From CAZCGA01 sp964498075 (lineage in GTDB: Bacteria > Desulfobacterota > Binatia > HRBIN30): 7,534 nucleotides of DNA. Shown here piece by piece: positions 1 through 7,372 of the stretch (position 1 is its first letter; each line of letters begins with the position of its first letter). The notes below the pieces were generated by a model that did no database searches, had not been told where the DNA came from, and was given only the letters and a program-made list of their open reading frames with translations. The DNA lies in NCBI GenBank assembly GCA_964498075.1, contig CAZCGA010000229.1:1-7534 (forward strand). Reading direction: 5' to 3'. The translations under genes and the position numbers were made by a program.

Positions 1-1
1 G

Positions 2-832
2 CCGGCGCGCACGCCGGCGATGACGGCGATGACCGCCACCACGCTCGATCAGCTCAGCGGCGGCCGCTTCCTCCTCGGGCTCGGCGTGTCCGGCCCGCAG
101 GTCGTGGAAGGCTGGCACGGCGTGCCGTACGGCAAGCCGCTGGTACGTACCCGCGAGTACGTTGAGATCGTGCGCCAGATCTGGGCGCGCGAGAAGCCGC
201 TGGAGCATCAGGGGCCGCACTATCAGATCCCCTACCGCGGATCCGACGCAACCGGTTTGGGCAAGCCACTGAAGAGCATCCTGCACGGGCGGCGGATTCC
301 GATCTACCTGGCGTCCATCGGACCGAAGAGCGTCGAGCAGGCGGCGGAGATCGCCGACGGCTGGATGCCGGTGTGGTACTCGCCCTACCGCACGCAAGTG
401 TTCGGCGATGCGCTGCAGGCCGGCTTCCGCAAAGCCGGCGGCGGCAAGGGGCTGCACAACTTCGACGTTGCGCCGGCCGTCACCGTCGTCATGGGCGACG
501 ACGTCGACGCGTGTCTGAGCTTCATCAAGCCGATGCTGGCACTGTACGTCGGTGGCATGGGCGCCCGCGGCAAGAACTTCTACAACGATCTGGCCTGCCG
601 CTACGGCTTCGAGGCGGCGGCGAAGGAGATTCAGGACCTCTACCTCAGTGGGAAGAAGGACGAGGCCGCCGCGGCGGTGCCGGACGCGCTCGCCGACGAG
701 GTCTCGCTGGTGGGACCGAAGGAGCGCATCCGCGATCGGCTGGCCGCGTGGCGCGAGTGCGGCGTCACGACGATGATCTGCGGCTTGATGCAAATCGAAG
801 CGCTGCGCGCCCTCGCCGAGATCGGCGCGTAG
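2..832 (+). CDS. LLM-class F420-dependent oxidoreductase (Rv3520c-like), 5'-partial
   Basis: A flavin/F420-type oxidoreductase of the luciferase-like monooxygenase (LLM) superfamily: a cytoplasmic TIM-barrel enzyme expected to use coenzyme F420 for hydride transfer to an unknown substrate. The frame is open to the left edge (it reads PARTPAM before the first ATG at 20), so the start lies outside. 276 residues are visible. Relatives are about 345 residues, so roughly the first 70 (first barrel strands) are missing. Family signatures seen: LDQLSGGRFLLGLGVSGPQV near the visible N-terminus, then EGWHG, RTREYVEIVRQIWARE, GPHYQIP, TGLGKPLKSI, ADGWMPVWYSP, ALYVGGMGARGKNFYNDL and SGKKDEAAAAVPDALAD close to the C-terminus. 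From memory this set matches the mycobacterial Rv3520c-type LLM family (TIGR03559), including the GLGKPLK segment. It is convergent with the minus-strand gene ending at 1046. F420 rather than FMN as cofactor is inferred from the subfamily. Confidence 0.9.
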   Translation, partial: PARTPAMTAMTATTLDQLSGGRFLLGLGVSGPQVVEGWHGVPYGKPLVRTREYVEIVRQIWAREKPLEHQGPHYQIPYRGSDATGLGKPLKSILHGRRIPIYLASIGPKSVEQAAEIADGWMPVWYSPYRTQVFGDALQAGFRKAGGGKGLHNFDVAPAVTVVMGDDVDACLSFIKPMLALYVGGMGARGKNFYNDLACRYGFEAAAKEIQDLYLSGKKDEAAAAVPDALADEVSLVGPKERIRDRLAAWRECGVTTMICGLMQIEALRALAEIGA

Positions 833-877
833 AGGTTCTCAAGGTCCAATGCCGGGCGGTTGAGGACCGACCGAGCC

Positions 878-909
878 GTCTCCGCGCGCACCGGAGACTG
901 GAAGTCTCC
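878..909. repeat. Two mutually exclusive inverted repeats (alternative hairpins)
   Basis: GTCTCCG at 878-884 is the perfect reverse complement of CGGAGAC at 892-898 (7-nt loop). The same middle arm, as GGAGACT at 893-899, is also the perfect reverse complement of AGTCTCC at 903-909 (3-nt loop). The middle arm can therefore pair left or right but not both. The element lies 45 nt after the oxidoreductase stop codon in a spacer between convergent genes. No T-run follows on the plus strand. It may act as a factor-independent terminator, an RNA 3'-end stabiliser, or be a dispersed palindromic repeat unit. Confidence 0.5.
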
Positions 910-924
910 AGCTACGTATTGCAA

Positions 925-946
925 AGTCGTCTGAATGAAGACGACT
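925..946 (-). terminator. Perfect 8-bp hairpin between convergent genes, possible terminator
   Basis: AGTCGTCT at 925-932 pairs perfectly with AGACGACT at 939-946 around a 6-nt loop. Read on the minus strand, downstream of the exported NHL-repeat protein that stops at 1046, the stem is followed by TTTGC. That is a short, weak T-run about 100 nt past the stop codon. On the plus strand no T-run follows. A terminator for the leftward gene is possible but not well supported; it may belong with the neighbouring inverted repeats at 878-909 as one palindromic element. Confidence 0.35.
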
Positions 947-1045
947 GCTCGACGGAGAAGCCTGAAACGCGGAGTCCTCGTCAGGGAGTGTCGAGACAGC
1001 TACGACCTTGACCACTGGTGTTTCGCCTTTAGCCTTGGGCCGCAC

Positions 1046-4000
1046 TCAGCGGCACCTCACGGTGTTGCCGGCGTTCAGCAGCTTGCAGCTCGGTGCAGTG
1101 CCTGTCGGACCGAACGCGACCGTGCCGCAATCGCCCGCGAGCACCTGTGGCTCGCCTCCCAAGATGACTTCCACGTGGACCGGCAGCTCGGCGGGCGGGA
1201 CTTGGAAGTTGCTGAGCTTGCCATACACCCGGAAACCGTACGTGTTCGATGCCCGCAAGCGTCTGACCACCACGAGCCGGACACCTCCGGGGGAGATCCC
1301 GAGTCGATCCCGGAACGTCCACTGAGTTCCCGCCCGGCCCTTGCGCCATCCGAACGCCCGCCGCGTCGGCGCAGCACCCGGCGGCACCTGGCGCGAGAAC
1401 AACGTCGTTCCGTTCTGATTGGCGACGCTGAAGCCGAACCCATCGGCGATCGGGTCGATGGCCGCCGGCACCGCAAGCTGGATGCGCCCGCGCACGTCGA
1501 TTCTCTCGTCTCCCGCCGGGTCGAGGTTGCGCATCACCTTGAGGCTGGGCTTGGCGATCGACAGACCGCTCGTGCATGGAGGTACCGGCGTGGGGGTTGG
1601 CGTCGGCGGGCGGGTCGCCGTCGGTGTACGCGTCGGCAGAGACCCCGTCGTTGCCACCAGGCTGAGCGGTTGCTTGTAGATCAGAATGCGCGACCAGTTC
1701 GAGTCGCTCACGTAGAGGTTTCCCTGCGCGTCGAAGACCATGCCGCCGGCGGGATACGACAAAAAGTCGCCGAGGATCAGCTGCGGCAACTGTTCCTCCA
1801 GGGCGTTCAGGTACACGACGCCGAACCGCTGGGTGACGTACGGATTGTTCCCGGTCACCAGCGCGCCGTTCTGGTGCAGACCGGGCTTGAAGGGGCTGAT
1901 GACCGGATCGCGGGCCGAATAGAGCCCGTTGGAATCGTAGTCGCCTCCGGTTCCGAAGACGCGGCTCGCCGGCACACCGAACAGGGCGCTGGTTGCGCCG
2001 GGCGCCACAGTCAGCTGCCCGGCGTCGAACTCGAGAATACGATTGTTCGAGCCCGCCTCGCCTCCATTGTCGGCAACATAGAGGTTGCCGGCCGCGTCGA
2101 GGGCGAGGTCATATGTGTAGCAGAGCGAATTCGCATGGGGAGTTGAGCCCCCGGCCTGAGTGGCGCGGTTGCAGGCGGTGCTCGCAAGATCGGGCTGACC
2201 AAGCACGACATCGACGAATGCTCCCTGACCGGAATTGCGCTGTCCAAGGAGGTTCGCGATGCGGAAGACTCGGTTGTTCCAGCGGTCGGCCACCCACAGC
2301 TCATCGCCGCCTGCGCTGGGGGCGAAATCGATCATGTCGCCCCAGGCGGCATAGACATTGGCCCCGCTGCATCCTTGGCCGGCGCAGTTGCAGTAGGCAC
2401 GACCCGGACAGCCGAGCATCGGATAGCCGACCGCGGCGGGAGGCACGATTGGGATCGTGGCTACCGGCGTCGATGCGTTGGTCAACGGCGGGTCGAATAC
2501 GGCAACGTCCTGCCCAACACCGGGGTGCATCCGGTTCACCCAGAGCTGCCCACCATACGCCTGGGGGTAGGCATAGCCGTACGAAGGGAGCACGATCGTT
2601 TGGAAGTCCGGCTGCCCGTACAAGTCATCCGCGGGCTGGCCGCTCTGCAGTGTGTCGGGGTTGTTCCAAATCAACAGACGCCCGTTGTCCGAGGCGATGA
2701 GCTGATTCCCCAGGACCGTCACGCCGTAGCCGCCCCGCATCGAGTCGCTGGACACCGTAATCTCCTCGGAGAAGACGCGCCGTGCCTGGCTCTCGTTGAT
2801 CTGGGCGTCCGTCCCGATATCGGCTCGCTTGAACTCGTGGAGGCCGCTCCACTTCCCCATGGCAAACAGATCGCCTTGGCTGTTCACATCGATGCCGTCG
2901 CTCTCGCTTGCAGGTACGCGCACGCGCGCTCGTAGTCTCGGCGGTGAGGTGTCCAGATCGAACAGCTCATCGTAGAAGCAAGTGTTCTGCACCCACAAGC
3001 CGTGGATGAGGTTGTCCATCCTCAACGCCGACGGGCCCATCGCCGGATAGTCGAAGTCGCAGTACATCGGCACGGGTAGCTTGCGCGCGGCGGACATGCC
3101 GCTGACAAACGGGGGCCGGAACTCCATGATACGCGAGCCCGGCGCTTGCCAGGCGTCGGCGACGTACAAGCGTCCGTTCACCGTATCGAAGGCGACGTCG
3201 AGCGGATAGATCATCTGGTCCAGCCTGGTTCCGCTGCCACTCGACGTAAACGACGGCTGGCCGAGCACGATGTCAGCCTCGTGAGCGATGCTCCCACCGA
3301 CCTTCGGAAAGCGCAGGACGCGCGAGTTCGTGATGTCGGCGACCCACAAGCTCCCGGCGCTGTCGAGGGTGATGCCGCCATGTCGCCGGTCCTCCAGGCA
3401 GAGCGTGTTGGCGCCCGGGTTCCACTCCCCGGCGCCGCGGTTGCACTCGTTGCCGCTGAAATCGGCCTGGCCCCAGACGTCGTCGGCGATCGGATCGGTG
3501 CCGAACGGAACCACGTACTTAAGGATCCGATTGTTGAAGAGATCAGAGACGTACAACGATCCCTCCGTGTCCATGACCATCATCCCCGCGTAGATGGTTT
3601 CGGCAGGGGTGAGGTGAAACGGGTTCATCAGACACAGCGTGGACGCACTCGCCGGTGCGCGCGCTGGGAAGATCTGCCCGGTGCCGTCGCCGTTGCAGGC
3701 GCCGTGGTCGATGAAGCTCGGTTGACCAATGAGCAGCTGCGGTCGCAGGTCGGGATCGGGCAGGCAGGTACCGTCGCCGTCGCATTCGGCGTCCACCGAG
3801 CAGATGCGGCCCGTGCTGGTGGTGTAACCTACCTTGCCTTCGCCGAGGAACAGCCAATCACAATCCTGGCAGCCGGTGAGGGCGTGCACGCGGAAGCGGA
3901 CGTAGCGTGCGCTGACCGGTGGAAACTGCACGATCAGCGTGAACCGTCGATCCGGGTTGTCGAAGTCGCCCGCGGAAGTCCACTGCAGTCCATTGTCCGA

Positions 4001-4912
4001 TACGAACAGCTCGAAACTGGCCGCCGTGTAGTGGTCGTTGGTGCCACCGCTGTTCAGGCTGGCCGTGTTCAACGTCTTCACACTGCCGAGGTCGATGTCC
4101 ACGTCGACCGTCAGCGGGCCGGATCCGTGGGGATAGCCGAACGACCCGGGGTCGATCCATGTGGCACCGGTATCGTGGCCGTCGGTGAACTCGCGATTAC
4201 CGGTATCGGGATATTCGGAATTCGGTTCGATGCTCTTCGTGTAAGGCTTCCCGACCACGGCGCCTCGCCCTAGCCCAATGCAACGGCCGACGTGGTCGAA
4301 CCCGAGCACGCGATTGTGATTGGTATCCGCGAGGTACATGCGGTTGGGGGTGTGGGTGCGATCGATGACCACACCGCCGGCCAACTGGGTGGACGCGTCC
4401 GTGGTCTTGCCGAAGTCATTCTGCGCGAAGTCCGGCTGGCCCAGCACGACGTCCGCCCACAGATCCCCGGTAACGCCGCGGACGGGCTCCGTCGCCAGCT
4501 GACCCTCGACGCAGTTCGAGATCAACTCGCTCTGATCGGCGACCTGGGCGCGCATGCGATACGTATACGTCACCCCACTCGTCAGCCCGGGCAGCAGCCA
4601 CGGAAGGGTCCAAAAGCGATACTTGTAGTCGGGCGGGCGGCCGGTGTCGCCGTAGGCGGTGATGGCATTCGACAGGCTGTACGCTACCGCTCCGCTGAAG
4701 TCGCAGCTCGTGCTGCGCTCCAGCACGTACTGCGTCGCGCCAGCCACGGGCTGCCAGGCAAGCGGGATCTGGATCGTGGTTGACGAGAGGGAGTGCAGCT
4801 CGAAGTCGCTCGGGCAGCTGCAGGCGCCGAAGGCGGCGCCGCGCCATCCCACAGCAACGAGCAACGCAACTGAGATCGCCCACCTGGTGGTACGCCTGCT
4901 TGAAGGCCACAT
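1046..4912 (-). CDS. Secreted NHL-repeat beta-propeller protein with F5/8C-like domain and Pro/Thr linker
   Basis: A 1288-residue protein, exported and probably surface-bound or extracellular; substrate unknown. Start chosen at ATG 4912, preceded by GGGGGA with 6-nt spacing, because residues 1-30 then form a clean signal peptide (SSRRTTRW basic part, AISVALLVAVGW core, AAFGA|C end). An in-frame GTG at 4957 would add 15 unlikely residues. Order: fibronectin-III-like domain (about 36-145); NHL-type units marked by GQPxF and by VADxxNxRVLxF variants ending near 205, 466, 535, 598, 749 (degenerate), 885, 962 and 1079; a discoidin/F5-8C-like domain (about 222-361) between units one and two; a Cys motif (C371, C377, C383); Pro/Thr linker (1093-1112); C-terminal domain (1113-1288) ending CKLLNAGNTVRCR. 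Cysteine pairs C406/C427, C490/C505 and C914/C931 recur in equivalent repeat positions, suggesting disulfides. NHL propellers usually bind proteins, RNA or glycans; the role here is unknown. Confidence 0.88.
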   Translation of the reverse strand: MWPSSRRTTRWAISVALLVAVGWRGAAFGACSCPSDFELHSLSSTTIQIPLAWQPVAGATQYVLERSTSCDFSGAVAYSLSNAITAYGDTGRPPDYKYRFWTLPWLLPGLTSGVTYTYRMRAQVADQSELISNCVEGQLATEPVRGVTGDLWADVVLGQPDFAQNDFGKTTDASTQLAGGVVIDRTHTPNRMYLADTNHNRVLGFDHVGRCIGLGRGAVVGKPYTKSIEPNSEYPDTGNREFTDGHDTGATWIDPGSFGYPHGSGPLTVDVDIDLGSVKTLNTASLNSGGTNDHYTAASFELFVSDNGLQWTSAGDFDNPDRRFTLIVQFPPVSARYVRFRVHALTGCQDCDWLFLGEGKVGYTTSTGRICSVDAECDGDGTCLPDPDLRPQLLIGQPSFIDHGACNGDGTGQIFPARAPASASTLCLMNPFHLTPAETIYAGMMVMDTEGSLYVSDLFNNRILKYVVPFGTDPIADDVWGQADFSGNECNRGAGEWNPGANTLCLEDRRHGGITLDSAGSLWVADITNSRVLRFPKVGGSIAHEADIVLGQPSFTSSGSGTRLDQMIYPLDVAFDTVNGRLYVADAWQAPGSRIMEFRPPFVSGMSAARKLPVPMYCDFDYPAMGPSALRMDNLIHGLWVQNTCFYDELFDLDTSPPRLRARVRVPASESDGIDVNSQGDLFAMGKWSGLHEFKRADIGTDAQINESQARRVFSEEITVSSDSMRGGYGVTVLGNQLIASDNGRLLIWNNPDTLQSGQPADDLYGQPDFQTIVLPSYGYAYPQAYGGQLWVNRMHPGVGQDVAVFDPPLTNASTPVATIPIVPPAAVGYPMLGCPGRAYCNCAGQGCSGANVYAAWGDMIDFAPSAGGDELWVADRWNNRVFRIANLLGQRNSGQGAFVDVVLGQPDLASTACNRATQAGGSTPHANSLCYTYDLALDAAGNLYVADNGGEAGSNNRILEFDAGQLTVAPGATSALFGVPASRVFGTGGDYDSNGLYSARDPVISPFKPGLHQNGALVTGNNPYVTQRFGVVYLNALEEQLPQLILGDFLSYPAGGMVFDAQGNLYVSDSNWSRILIYKQPLSLVATTGSLPTRTPTATRPPTPTPTPVPPCTSGLSIAKPSLKVMRNLDPAGDERIDVRGRIQLAVPAAIDPIADGFGFSVANQNGTTLFSRQVPPGAAPTRRAFGWRKGRAGTQWTFRDRLGISPGGVRLVVVRRLRASNTYGFRVYGKLSNFQVPPAELPVHVEVILGGEPQVLAGDCGTVAFGPTGTAPSCKLLNAGNTVRCR

Positions 4913-4955
4913 TGCTTGTCCCCCGGTCCCGAGCGTCGTTTCTGCGGGTCGCACC

Positions 4956-4985
4956 ACTCTGCAGCGAGACCTCCGGATCTGTCAA
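4956..4985 (-). promoter_or_regulatory. Candidate sigma70-type promoter for the exported NHL protein
   Basis: On the minus strand TTGACA (4985-4980) is a perfect -35 hexamer. An 18-nt spacer leads to CAGAGT (4961-4956), only 3 of 6 matches to a -10 box. If used, transcription would begin near 4948, downstream of the alternative GTG at 4957 and about 35 nt before the ATG at 4912. That agrees with the chosen start codon. The weak -10 keeps confidence low. Confidence 0.3.
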
Positions 4986-4991
4986 CCTACC

Positions 4992-5015
4992 GCCTTCCTG
5001 TGTGCCTTCCTGTGC
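4992..5015. repeat. 12-bp tandem duplication
   Basis: GCCTTCCTGTGT (4992-5003) is followed directly by GCCTTCCTGTGC (5004-5015): two tandem copies differing only at the last base. It sits in the spacer upstream of the exported NHL protein, between the candidate promoter and the transposase-like remnant. Two copies suggest slippage; a regulator site is possible but unsupported. Confidence 0.6.
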
Positions 5016-5032
5016 CCGCGTCCGGCGCGTCA

Positions 5033-5107
5033 AGCGAACCGATCTCTGTTCTCGACGAACCGATCGAAGCCGCCCGCATCGAGCACTTCATTCAGCTTGT
5101 CCTGGTC
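5033..5107 (-). pseudogene. Remnant of insertion-sequence transposase N-terminus
   Basis: On the minus strand a 25-codon stretch ending at a TGA (5032-5030) reads DQDKLNEVLDAGGF then DRFVENRDRFA. From memory the core KLNEVLDAxGFDRFVE resembles the start of IS5/IS1182-type transposases (DUF772 N-terminal region), which have a KLNxxLxxAGFDxFVE-type helix followed by a Phe/Tyr-Tyr-Ala segment. No start codon precedes it in frame and the rest of the transposase is absent, so this is a decayed scrap, not a gene. It lies directly after the stop codon of the 177-residue gene at 5112. I saw no terminal inverted repeats. The match is short, so chance resemblance remains possible. Confidence 0.5.
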
Positions 5108-5111
5108 TAGT

Positions 5112-5645
5112 CTAGCTCCGGGGCTCGCGTTGGAGGAGCAGGCGGCGCGCCTGGGTTGAGACCGTCGCCGGCACGTTCCGGCTCTTTGCCAAGGCGCGGA
5201 TGTCGCGATCGGCGAGTGTGGGGACGAAGTGCAGGGCGGTGGCGATGGGGGTCTTGGGGTTGGTCACCAGCGCCAGCTTCACCTGGTAGTTGCGCGGCCA
5301 GTACTTGTGGTCGGCGATGCGGCGCAGGATCTCGCCGTCCTGGTTGCGATTGCGGGCGATCATCAGGATCTCGTCGTCGGTGATGCGCGGGTTCTGCAGG
5401 ACGAAGATCTGGATGAGCCGGTTCGGGTCACGGATCAGGATCAAGCGCGAATCGCGGTTGCCCTTGAGCGCCAGCTTGAGGCGCTCACCCATCGTCATGG
5501 CGAGGATCTGGCTGTACAGGCTCTTGTTGACCGGCTGTGCCGGCTCCGGCTCGGCCAGCAGCTCCTCGGGGACGACGTAGGGATCGTCGCCGCGCTGAAT
5601 GCTCTCGGCAATGGCGTCGATCTCGTCGCGCTCCGCCTCGCTCAT
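5112..5645 (-). CDS. Small helical-repeat (LRV/HEAT-like) protein of unknown function
   Basis: A 177-residue soluble protein with no signal peptide or membrane segment. Residues 1-40 are acidic and Pro-rich (MSEAERDEIDAIAESIQ, then VVPEELLAEPEPAQPV), probably flexible. Residues 45-172 form repeated helical units resembling leucine-rich-repeat-variant or HEAT-like repeats: LALKGNRDSRLILIRDPN, LQNPRITDDEILMIARNR, LVTNPKTPIATALHFVP, and SRNVPATVSTQARRLL. The NPxxP/T pattern before each helix pair is typical of such folds. I recall similar uncharacterised proteins in deltaproteobacteria (Myxococcus and Geobacter types), always hypothetical. Its ATG overlaps the TGA of the EF-G-like gene in an ATGA (5645-5642), implying translational coupling; GAAGG lies 10 nt before the ATG. 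The pairing hints at a role linked to translation or to that factor, which is inference only. Confidence 0.87.
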   Translation of the reverse strand: MSEAERDEIDAIAESIQRGDDPYVVPEELLAEPEPAQPVNKSLYSQILAMTMGERLKLALKGNRDSRLILIRDPNRLIQIFVLQNPRITDDEILMIARNRNQDGEILRRIADHKYWPRNYQVKLALVTNPKTPIATALHFVPTLADRDIRALAKSRNVPATVSTQARRLLLQREPRS

Positions 5646-7372
5646 CCCTTGGCTGCCTTCGCCGCCTCGGCTTCTTTGATGACGCGCTCGGCCAGGTGCG
5701 CCGGTATCTCCTCGTAGTGCGAGAAGGCGATCGTGAACGAGCCGCGACCGCTGGTCATCGAGCGCAGGTCGGGCGAGTACTTGAGCACCTCGGACATCGG
5801 CACGTGGGTGCGGATGACTTGCCCGCCGGGCTTCGAGTCGACGCCGAGCACTTTACCGCGACGGCTGTTGAGGTCGCCAATCACGTCACCCATGCAGTCG
5901 TCCGGCACGCTCACCTCCATCGACATGATCGGCTCCAGCAGCACCGGCTTGGCCTTGCCCAGTGCCGTCTTGAAGCCCATGGAGGCGGCGATCTTGAACG
6001 CCATTTCCGAGGAGTCCACGTCGTGGTACGAGCCGTCGTACAAAGACACCTTCACGTCGACGATCGGGTAGCCGGCGAGGATGCCTTCGTTGAGCGCTTC
6101 GCGCACGCCCTTTTCCACGGCGGGAATGTATTGCCGCGGCACGACGCCGCCGACGACCTCGTCGGCGAACTCGAAGCCGGTGCCGCGGGGGAGCGGCTCC
6201 ACCTTGAGCCAGGCGTCGCCGTACTGGCCGCGCCCGCCGGTCTGTTTCTTCAGCTTGCCCTGCGCCTCGGCGCGACCCTTGATGGTTTCTTTGTACGGGA
6301 CCTTCGGCGCCCGCAGCTCGACTTCGGCACCGTACTTGCGCTTCAGCCGCTCGATCACCACCTCGATGTGCAGCTGTCCCACGCCCGAGAGGATCAGCTC
6401 GCGGGTCTGCGGGTCGCGGTGCATGTCCAGCGACGGGTCTTCTTCCATCATCTTGGCCAGCGCCTGCGCCGCTTTTTCCTCGTCACCCTTGCTCTTCGGC
6501 TCCACCGCGAACGAGATCGCCGGCGGTGACTGCAACAGCCCCGGATAGAGGATCGGCGCCTTTTCGTCGGCAAGCGTGTCCCCACTGTCGGTGTCCTTCA
6601 GCTTGGCCACCGCGACGAGCTCGCCGGCGATCGCGTGCGTCACCTGCGTTTGCTTCTTGCCGGCCAGCTTGAAGAGATGGCCGAGGCGTTCGCGGCTGTC
6701 CTTGTTGACGTTGAAGACGGTGGAGTCCGCCATCACCTTGCCGGAAAGGACACGGAAGATCGACAGCTTCCCGGCGAAGGGATCGACGGTGGTCTTGAAG
6801 ACCAGGGCGGAGAACACCTCGTTGACCTCCGGCCGGCGCTCGATCGGTTCTTTGATCTTCGCGTCCTGCCCGGCAATCGGTCCCAGGTCGGCGGCGGATG
6901 CGAGGTAGTCGATGGTCGCATCGAGCAGTGGCTGCAACCCGGCCGTCTTCGCGGCCGAGCCGCACAGCACGGGAACGAAACGGCGCGCCAGCGTGCCTTC
7001 CCGCAACGCCTGCACAACTTCCTCGTTGGAGAGGGTGCCGTTCTCGAGGTACTTCTCGGTCAGTGCATCATTCGCCTCGGCCGCCGCTTCCACCATGCGC
7101 TCGCGCGCCGCGTCCACCTCGGCCTTGAGATCGGCGGGAATGGCTTCCTCTTTCAGGCTGCCGTCGGGTTGTGCGATCAGCGCCCGCATGCCGATCAGAT
7201 CCACCACGCCCCGGAAGCTCTCCGCCGACCCGATCGGGAATTGAATCGGTACCGGGTTGGCACGGAGGATCTTGCGCAGGTCGTCGACCGCGGCCAGCGG
7301 CACGAACTCCTGGTCAACGCGGCCATTCGATGCGTCCTTGGGAATATCCGAGTCCAGGGGAAACACTCGCAA
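5642..7372 (-). CDS. Elongation factor G-like protein, lacking most of the GTPase domain
   Basis: Homology to EF-G begins near residue 29 (DDLRKILRANPVPIQ) and runs to the end. Present: the rest of the G domain with G' insert, including FPIGSAESFRGVVDLI and the G5 region PVLCGSA (about 30-160); domain II (VFSALVFKTTVDPFAGKL, about 185-275); domain III (LSGVGQLHIEVVIERLKRKY, about 285-352); domain IV with GGRGQYGDAWLKVEP and the tip loop GSYHDVDSSEMAF (about 357-470); domain V (about 475-560). EF-G normally drives tRNA-mRNA translocation by GTP hydrolysis. Missing: the P-loop, switch I, DTPG and NKxD motifs, roughly 140-150 residues of an approximately 690-residue family. The style resembles the second EF-G paralog (EF-G2) rather than canonical fusA. 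The only start in frame is TTG 7372 (or GTG 7366) without a ribosome site, with a stop at 7417-7415, so residues 1-28 are probably not native. As it stands it cannot bind GTP; it is a pseudogene or joined wrongly to what precedes it. Confidence 0.85.
   Translation of the reverse strand: MRVFPLDSDIPKDASNGRVDQEFVPLAAVDDLRKILRANPVPIQFPIGSAESFRGVVDLIGMRALIAQPDGSLKEEAIPADLKAEVDAARERMVEAAAEANDALTEKYLENGTLSNEEVVQALREGTLARRFVPVLCGSAAKTAGLQPLLDATIDYLASAADLGPIAGQDAKIKEPIERRPEVNEVFSALVFKTTVDPFAGKLSIFRVLSGKVMADSTVFNVNKDSRERLGHLFKLAGKKQTQVTHAIAGELVAVAKLKDTDSGDTLADEKAPILYPGLLQSPPAISFAVEPKSKGDEEKAAQALAKMMEEDPSLDMHRDPQTRELILSGVGQLHIEVVIERLKRKYGAEVELRAPKVPYKETIKGRAEAQGKLKKQTGGRGQYGDAWLKVEPLPRGTGFEFADEVVGGVVPRQYIPAVEKGVREALNEGILAGYPIVDVKVSLYDGSYHDVDSSEMAFKIAASMGFKTALGKAKPVLLEPIMSMEVSVPDDCMGDVIGDLNSRRGKVLGVDSKPGGQVIRTHVPMSEVLKYSPDLRSMTSGRGSFTIAFSHYEEIPAHLAERVIKEAEAAKAAKG

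Noticed and set aside
1577..1636. Pro/Thr-coding stretch as a DNA repeat or CRISPR-like array
   Set aside because: It encodes a low-complexity TPTPTP-type linker in frame within the large gene. There are no regular spacers or conserved repeat units.
935..2146. 403-codon open frame on the plus strand
   Set aside because: It is antisense to the clear C-terminal part of the exported NHL protein. Its translation is Arg/His/Glu-rich and low in recognisable motifs, typical of a shadow in GC-rich DNA.
3146..4273. 375-codon open frame on the plus strand
   Set aside because: It lies opposite the NHL/F5-8C region, which has recognisable repeats in the minus frame. The plus-strand product shows no domain.
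4913..4957. GTG at 4957 as start of the exported protein
   Set aside because: It would place 15 extra residues ahead of a well-formed signal peptide. GGAGG is 12 nt away, and the candidate promoter would start transcription downstream of this GTG.
5537..6529. 330-codon open frame on the plus strand
   Set aside because: It is antisense to EF-G domains II-V, whose conserved motifs fix the minus strand as coding. The His/Arg-rich product is an artefact.
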